From Zizania palustris (Eukaryota; Streptophyta; Magnoliopsida; Poales; Poaceae): a DNA stretch of 64,000 nucleotides. The number at the start of each line of letters is the position of its first letter. The stretch's first letter is position 1. Positions 58,325 through 64,000 of the stretch are shown here, piece by piece. Under the pieces are notes generated by a model, which searched no databases, was not told the DNA's origin, and saw nothing but the letters and a program-made list of their open reading frames with translations. The stretch is from assembly GCA_019279435.1 (NCBI GenBank), contig JAAALK010000082.1:10441455-10505454 (forward strand), given 5' to 3'. Made by a program: the position numbers and the translations under genes.

Positions 58325-58821
58325 TGTTGGGGGAAAATATCCCATCTTCGGGGTTATTGCCAAAGCAACATGAAGACAGTCAACCAGTTCGAAGATAGTC
58401 CGAAGGTCATCTTCGAAGGCAGCTTGGAACCTCGTCAGGAGTCCGAAGACTGGCATTGGTTCGAAGTATATCTTCGAACCAAAGCCTTCCAGGATCTTTT
58501 CTGCCAGCTAAGATGGAAGACTTATCTTCTATCCTATTAGATTAGTCTTTTACCATTTTAGCCCTATTAAGGAAATCAAATAGTTTCCTTAATGTCGGTT
58601 GTAATAAAGGGGTAAATAGGTCTTTTCCTTAATGTTTGGGCCTATAAATACCCCCCATTTCACCCTGTAATAGGGACAGATTTACAAGTGAATCAATACA
58701 CACTTTCGAACTATTCTAAGCTATTATCCTTTCGGAGGCTTAGAACAGTTTGCTTCGCAAACACTTCGTTTGTTAGTTTCTTTTCTACAGAAACCTGTTA
58801 GCGTAATCTTTTACGCCAACA
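58325..58821 (+). repeat. 3' LTR of element F (497 bp)
   Basis: Base-by-base reading shows no difference from 47196-47692. Confidence 0.95.
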
Positions 58822-58826
58822 GATGC
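58822..58826. other. TSD of element F, right copy (gatgc)
   Basis: Matches 47191-47195; E sequence continues after it. Confidence 0.93.
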
Positions 58827-59033
58827 GATGCGCTTTTGATGTTTTGATGTGATGCGCTTTTGATGCTTTTGCTTTTGCTTTGCTTTGCATAAGGTTTTTG
58901 CCCAAGCAGGGAGATCTTTTACCAAGTGACATGTTTTGCTCTTTTGTGAGTTTTTATGGTCACTTGTGCGCGTAACTTGCTATCTCATCATGTCTTTGCT
59001 TTGGGGTTGTCAATGCACTCATCAAGGGGGAGA

Positions 59034-61688
59034 TTTAGAAACCAAGGGTGGTTTCAGTCTGGATGATGAGTGATTGACAAGGATGAGCGTTTGAGCGAAT
59101 GAGTGGTCGAGAGTGTGTTGAGTGCATCGAGGGTTTCGATGTGAGGTGGAGGTTTGGCTGCCGAGGGTTTTGGCAGTGCGTCGTGTTCTTGTTTTGGCTT
59201 GTCTTGTTTGTGCAGGGTGGAGATGCTGACCGACTATCGACGGCAGGTGATCGACGGTTGAGCGGGGAGCTTGATGCCGGAGGATCAGGGAGGCCGGGCG
59301 AAGTTTGGGATGATCTCAAGAGTGCATGAAGAGACGGAGGAAGACTTGGACGGATGACTGACTGCGACGACGTGACGACCGGGTTTGTGAGAGGGAGGCC
59401 AGGACAAGCATTCGCGTGGCTCGAGGGGATCGAGAGCGGAAGTGGCTTGCTGGCGCTCGGAGTCGCGAAGCGGTGTCACGAGTCGAAGGGCTGAGAGGCT
59501 TTGTTGGTTTTTGCTGAAAACCGTCAAAATGTTTATTGTTTTTACTAATTCAATAAAATAGTGTCAAGTTTTTAGTTTAAATTTTTTTAGTGTCTTAGTG
59601 TGTATTTTTTAGAGTATTTTTGGAGTATATATTTTCTGAAAATATTCTAAAGAGAGGTCTATTGTAATAGGGTATTTTCAGTTTAATTTTTTTCAGAATT
59701 GTAATTTGAATATTCCTAGGGCGCTGATTGTAAAAGAGACCTTCTAGAATGGTGGGCAGGTGAGATAAATATCTCCCTGCTGGCCGAACAGATGGAGGAT
59801 CACCCAGAACATTCCAGCAGATCAAATCTAGTTTTCTCTCTTGCAAATTGTGATCAACCGAGAGTGTTCTTCCTGCAATGAAATATTATTGTGAATAATG
59901 TGCTGCTTCAATTGCCGGATTCGCTACAGACTTGTCGGCAAGGGTGTTCACCATCCAAAAATCTGATTTTCTCAGCAATTTGTCCAGGTAAGTTTACCTT
60001 CGATTTTTCTGTGATTTTCTTTATGATCTGTGATGGTTTTTACGGTGATTATCTCTGGTTGTGAGTGATGTTTACACATAATAGTATTGATGCTTGAATC
60101 GGTTAAATACTCCATGAATTTCATGATCTAGTCTGTTTTTACTTGTAGTTCAGAGTTTGAATCCTGAATACTCTTGATCAGATTAGGTTGTTTCCTTGTG
60201 TTCAGATATTGGTTCATATGTATGTGACTGAATGAAAATGTGTAGATAGTATCTGATCAAGTTTTGGCTGATTGAATGTTGAATTGAAAGTGTATCTAGA
60301 TATAATTTGGTTGGTTTTGAATCATCCTTTTATCTCAATCTGAATTCATAGTTTGCTGATGTTGAATTGATTCAAGTCTGATGAACATTTCGGTTGATGT
60401 GTTCAGCTTGCAACCTGTTGATTCTTGATCAGATTCAAAGAGTGCTTGAATAGAGTCTGAATTCAGAATAGTGATGGTCTGTTTTAGCCGAGTTAATTCT
60501 CTACAACTCTGGATGCATGTGTTCCTGATTCAATTCTCCCTGAAATATTTGCTGAATTAATTTGAATTGAGTGTTCATGTTATGAGATAAGTTCTGAAAA
60601 ATTGTTGGAAATGGACACTGAAAGTATACATCTGATTGATAGATCCACATGAGTTGTCTAAACTGAAGTGCTTTTCTGAACTGTTTTTAGTCTCAGGTTT
60701 TGCATTAGTTTCTGTTTTCAAGCAAACCCTGTTTACATCTTCTCTTGCTGATCTTACAAAGGTTTTAAAAGTAGAATATGAATTGAATGAACTGATGTTA
60801 CTGATAAAGAGGTTGATCCAGAGATTTAAACTTGTCTTTGATAATATTTTCTGTGGATTAACTCATTGCAATATTCAGGATTAGAACAAAGCTTTCAGTT
60901 CTGACTCAAATTTATGACATGTACTTCAATTGCATTTTCTGATTGGTCATGAAATTGCTATAATCATTGTTTGAATGCAGTTTTGAATCTAAATAACCTT
61001 GTCAAGTTGCTGTTCTACCTATTGGTACTAATTTGAAGAAGTTTATGAATATTGCTAATGTGCTAAAGTTACAAATGTTGAAATGTCTATTAGTGTTGTC
61101 GGATAATGAACAGTAATTGCTGTATATTCCAATCTGTTTGCTTCAAGTTTGCTGAATTCAAATCATGAGTTGAGTTCAAGTTATGGTTCCTGATCTTTTG
61201 ATTAAATCTAATTGCCTGAAATGCTTAGATGAAGTATAGTTCTTGTTCTGATTTTGGTAGCTTCAGGTTGTCGGTTCTGCTACAGTAAGCACTAGTGTGT
61301 TTTCTCTTCAAGTTTCTGATTCTAGTGCTCAACTTGTTGAATGTTCAGACTCTAACTTTGTTGACAGGTTTTGAGTTAGAGTTTGCTGATTTGAAACTTG
61401 TTTGAGGTTGTAAATTGCAATCTGAATTAGATTATGACAAATACACTTTGCTAAAGTTATATTTACTATTCACTGTCCGAAAAATTTCAGAAGTGTTTCA
61501 ATCTTAATTGTGATTGAGTTAAAACATTCTGTTATCCTTTTTACACTTGAATTTGATCTCTAGAGTGAGTATTTTGCTAAGTTGTTGTTTGAGATGCTTG
61601 AATCAAAGCTGTTTTTAGGCGGTTGAATCTGTTTGAGCTCTAAATTGTGCTGATTGGTTTGAAACGTGATTTTGAGTTCTTAGAGGTG
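59034..61688 (+). repeat. 3' LTR of element E, last 86 bp missing
   Basis: It follows a polypurine tract and matches 40932-43585 closely, with scattered, largely C/T and G/A differences. It ends at TTAGAGGTG, where the 5' LTR goes on for 86 bp more. The next base already belongs to the integrase of D. Confidence 0.9.
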
Positions 61689-61839
61689 TGTTCGGACCAC
61701 TCAAGCTAGGTCCACGGGCTTCACCCAATTTAGGTTGTTATTCGGAGATGAGGCCATGACTCCTACAGAGGTTAAAGGTGGATCCCTTCGCGTAACTGTG
61801 CCTGGGAATGATGATGAAAGGAACTCTTCACTGGACTTG
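61689..61839 (+). pseudogene. Integrase C-terminal fragment of element D
   Basis: Encodes RSTGFTQFRLLFGDEAMTPT and EVKGGSLRVT, matching residues of the F integrase after RTTQT. It continues the integrase cut at 40931. About 46-48 bp of D are missing between the two pieces. At 61839 (ERNSSLDL) it is cut again by element H. Confidence 0.88.
61835..61839. other. Presumed TSD of element H, left copy (acttg)
   Basis: Five bases directly before the LTR terminus of H; the other copy is outside the window. Confidence 0.45.
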
Positions 61840-62151
61840 TGTTGGACCGAAAGTAGCGACCAGAGGGGGGTGAATGGGCGCCTTAAAAATTCTTTCGAAT
61901 CAATGGCCTGCTCCCAACACCCAACGCTCCTCAAAAGACTAAGCAGCAAAGCGTGAACAGATTGCCTAAGTCTAAAAGTATCTAGCCTAGAAAAGTCTGG
62001 TGTTCTAGAGAACACACCAAAACAGGGCTAAACAGGCAGATAAACAGAATGTTCAAATCATGGCAGATAAAACTTCTCAGCAGATGGACTAAGTATACAT
62101 GAAAGGAGATGAGAAGTTACTGTTCAAATTTGTCTCCTGTTTGAAACTTGG

Positions 62152-62210
62152 CGAAGCCTGCTTCGCAGTGTCGAAGCCTGCTTCGCAGTGTCGAAGCCTG
62201 CTTCGGAGTT
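62152..62210. repeat. Three copies of a 20-bp repeat in the H LTR
   Basis: CGAAGCCTGCTTCGCAGTGT three times in tandem, the last slightly altered; each unit holds an inverted repeat CGAAGC..GCTTCG. Confidence 0.9.
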
Positions 62211-63575
62211 CCTTGTCGAAGTCTAGCGAATGTTGTCAATGAAGTGCCAAGGGTTTGTTGAGTCTAGCCTAGTTCAAGTGTGTCAAAGTGCGAAGTATGC
62301 TTCGAAGCGAAGTATGACAGTCTCGAAGCTTGCTTCGAACAGTGTACTTCGAAGCCTAAACTTCGAACAGAAAGCTTCGAACAAGATTCATAGAAAATCA
62401 ACCTTCGAAAGATAAGCGAAGCCAAACACACAGCAGCAAGACGAAATCAAAGCCTACACTCTACCTTCGAAGCTATCTTGGTCGAGGTATGATAAACGAA
62501 GTGATAACATTCGACCCGAGGGCTAGCTTCGAATGACAAACTTTGAACTCACAAACTGAGACCTTCGAAAAAGACAACAGCAGAAGAAACTCAGAGACCA
62601 CACATCGAGCGAAGTCTACCAGAAAGACAAGCTTCGAAGCTAACTTTGAAGCCTGTCAAAGTATTGACTTCGAAAAGCTCGAGTTGGAGTACACCTTCGC
62701 AAATACTGTCGAAGTATGCCAAGCTAACAGACACTAAGCACAAAACATACTTTGAAGCTAGATTCACAGTACAAAAATGAAGTTGAAGTTCTAGCAAAGC
62801 CCTCGAAGATGTCAGATCGAAGCCTGCCTCATGGAGCTGAGGGACTTCGAACAGAGAAGGGGGCTTCGCCAGAAACAACCAGAAAAGGGGCTTGGCCCTA
62901 TCTACTCGATCAAAAAGCTACACAGGAAAAAAGCAAAGCTAGAGTACTAGAGTACTGTTGCTACAGGGAGTAGGTACTACTTGCTACAAGCAAGAACTAG
63001 TACTCTTCACGTGAAGAACAGAAGCAACAGAGACACAATCTCACAGGAATAACATTGCTGCGCACAAATCAAAAAACTGCAAAGCTATTAACTAGATGCA
63101 GCACACAAACAGCAGGAATAAAATCAACCAGACCATAGAAACATTCTGAGATGAACTCACAGGAAGTTTCTTGGCGGCGCACACATGGACAGGAGAGAGA
63201 AACGCAGGGAACAAAGAGGAATGACCCAAGGAATTGATTAAAAAGTGATTTCAGCAAAAGGGTAGACTAACCCTAGGGATTGGGGCCCTATTTATAGGCT
63301 GCCTAATGACCTAGAATATTCCACCAGCCCCTTAGGGTTTTTTACAGATGCTGAAATAAAAGGAAAAGACTAAACTGCCCTTACGATATTTTTACAGACT
63401 CGACTAACTGACTGTGGGCCTAGGGACAAAATAGAAAACTCCTATTTACAGATGACTTATCCGGAAGCCAAGCTTTCGTAGCGACTACGGCTTCTCTTCT
63501 AGACAGTCCGATACAAGATCAGCGGTCGTCAGTTTTTCGCTGAAACTAACAAAGCCTCCACCGACTTTGCACCAG

Positions 63576-63744
63576 GTACCCGGATTAGGCCGGCCCGACT
63601 CCGCAGCTCTCTCAGCCCGGCAATCGCTCACCGCCCGTGTACCTGAGTCAATCCTGGTCAACAGCCCAAGTACCTGGATTGGGCCAGCCCGACTTCGCAG
63701 CTCTCTCAGCCCGACAGTCGCTCGCTGCCCGTGTACCTGAGTCA
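63576..63744. repeat. 94-bp tandem duplication in the H LTR
   Basis: GTACC(C/T)GGATT...GTGTACCTGAGTCA occurs at 63576-63650 and 63670-63744, about 90% alike, upstream of the LTR TATA box on the minus strand. Such duplications often hold promoter elements. Confidence 0.85.
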
Positions 63745-64000
63745 CACGCGGCCCATGACGCAGCAGATCTTTTCTCTTCTTCTGTCCTCTTTGACTATCG
63801 TTGACAATGACTCATCACATCTGGAGCCATTAGGCCCATGCTATTCAGCATTGCTCCTCAATCTCCCCTTGATGAGTGCATTGTCAACACTTCATTTCTT
63901 CAGCTCTTCAGTACCTGCGAACACATGTGGAAACACGAAAACAAAGCACAAGAAAACAAAGAAGAAAATAAAGTAAAAGTTTAACCCTAATGACCAAAAG

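Larger units (their letters stand above)
47196..58821 (+). mobile_element. Element F: complete, young Tat-lineage Ty3/gypsy element
   Basis: Everything expected for an autonomous element is present: two 497-bp LTRs in which I found no difference, TSD gatgc, PBS, an uninterrupted 1798-codon gag-pol frame, a polypurine tract, and in addition a convergent gene on the other strand. The dual RNase H marks it as Tat lineage. Identical LTRs imply very recent insertion, because both LTRs are copied from one template at integration. It sits inside E. Confidence 0.96.
40932..61688 (+). mobile_element. Element E: gag-only SIRE-type Ty1/copia element, holds F
   Basis: Two long LTRs (40932-43671 and 59034-61688) flank a leader with a Met-tRNA-type PBS, a gag gene, non-coding DNA and a polypurine tract. 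No protease, integrase, RT or RNase H exists between them, so E is non-autonomous. Without F and one TSD copy it is about 9.1 kb. It inserted into the integrase of D. No TSD is visible because the right border is deleted. Confidence 0.9.
36123..61839 (+). mobile_element. Element D: Tat-lineage Ty3/gypsy element, left part, broken by E and H
   Basis: 5' LTR (36123-36618), leader, gag-pol from ATG 36813 to 40931, then element E, then a further integrase piece (61689-61839), then element H. The rest lies outside. Its proteins align with F throughout. It carries stops, frameshifts and an internal deletion in pol, so it was already defective, or decayed after insertion. Confidence 0.9.
61840..63860 (-). 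repeat. 3' LTR of element H (2,021 bp)
   Basis: On the minus strand it begins TGAGGAGCAATG and ends CATTCACCCCCCTCTGGTCGC...GGTCCAACA. TATA: TATAAATA at 63289-63296. The part 62150-62880 is packed with TTCGAA and GAAGC..GCTTC palindromes. Small tandem repeats are listed separately. Confidence 0.82.
61840..64000 (-). mobile_element. Element H: minus-strand SIRE-type copia element, 3' end
   Basis: A complete LTR-like stretch (63860-61840 on the minus strand) is followed at 63861-63872 by a polypurine tract (minus strand TCAAGGGGAGAT) and 128 bp of internal non-coding DNA to the window edge. The tract and its neighbourhood (GTTGACAATGCACTCATCAAGGGG) match the same place in E (GTTGTCAATGCACTCATCAAGGGG). 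Coding regions lie outside the window. Confidence 0.82.

Noticed and set aside
1..64000. Host genes or tRNA genes
   Set aside because: No frame outside the transposable elements has family motifs, and I saw no cloverleaf-type sequence apart from the primer-binding sites.

Overview
The window is plant nuclear DNA made almost entirely of transposable elements. I found no host protein-coding gene, rRNA, tRNA or CRISPR array. A grass (Poaceae) or close monocot is the likeliest source. This is an inference from the mix of Tat-lineage Ty3/gypsy elements with antisense genes, a Tekay-type chromovirus with a 3.4 kb LTR, SIRE-type Ty1/copia elements with LTRs near 2.7 kb, and a hAT transposon.

Layout. 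1-8976: 5' part of a minus-strand Tekay-type chromovirus (T): one LTR (5533-8976), PBS, a uORF, broken gag and pol; its 3' end lies off the left edge. 8977-10477: remnant of a copia-type LTR. 10478 to about 17870: truncated copia element (B) split by a deletion-derivative Tat gypsy element (A, 11487-16873, TSD ataat). About 17871-19080: copia-LTR-like DNA in the opposite orientation with an AGAACTTCCGAT repeat. 19348-22652: LTR-like sequence interrupted by a SIRE-type solo LTR (G, 19683-22411, TSD ctttc). From 22747: a decayed hAT transposon whose transposase is split by a 10.7 kb minus-strand Tat element (C, 25179-35853, TSD atcat) and then interrupted at 36123 by a second Tat element (D).

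D is itself a Russian doll. Its integrase is broken at 40932 by a gag-only SIRE-type copia element (E, 40932-61688). E holds a complete, apparently very young Tat element (F, 47196-58821, TSD gatgc, two 497-bp LTRs in which I saw no difference). D resumes at 61689 and is broken again at 61840 by a minus-strand SIRE-type element (H) that runs off the right edge. The order of insertion is hAT, then C and D, then E and H, then F.

The most informative object is F. On the plus strand it has one open gag-pol frame of 1798 codons (gag, protease, RT, RNase H, a second RNase H, integrase). On the opposite strand it carries an apparently intact gene of its own, 57860-54140. This gene has a TATA box 128-135 bp upstream of its ATG and four short AT-rich GT-AG introns, and its spliced length is exactly 1141 codons. 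The protein has a domain resembling the 'putative gypsy type transposon' family (PF04195), a basic stretch that may be a nuclear localisation signal, a coiled coil and a basic tail. The decayed element C keeps the same gene in the same antisense place, with a matching TATA box, at least two matching intron positions and the same C-terminal end. Element A keeps only TATA-like sequence where the promoter should be. The antisense gene is therefore an old family trait and not an accidental ORF. In C and F a minisatellite lies between the end of pol and the end of the antisense gene.
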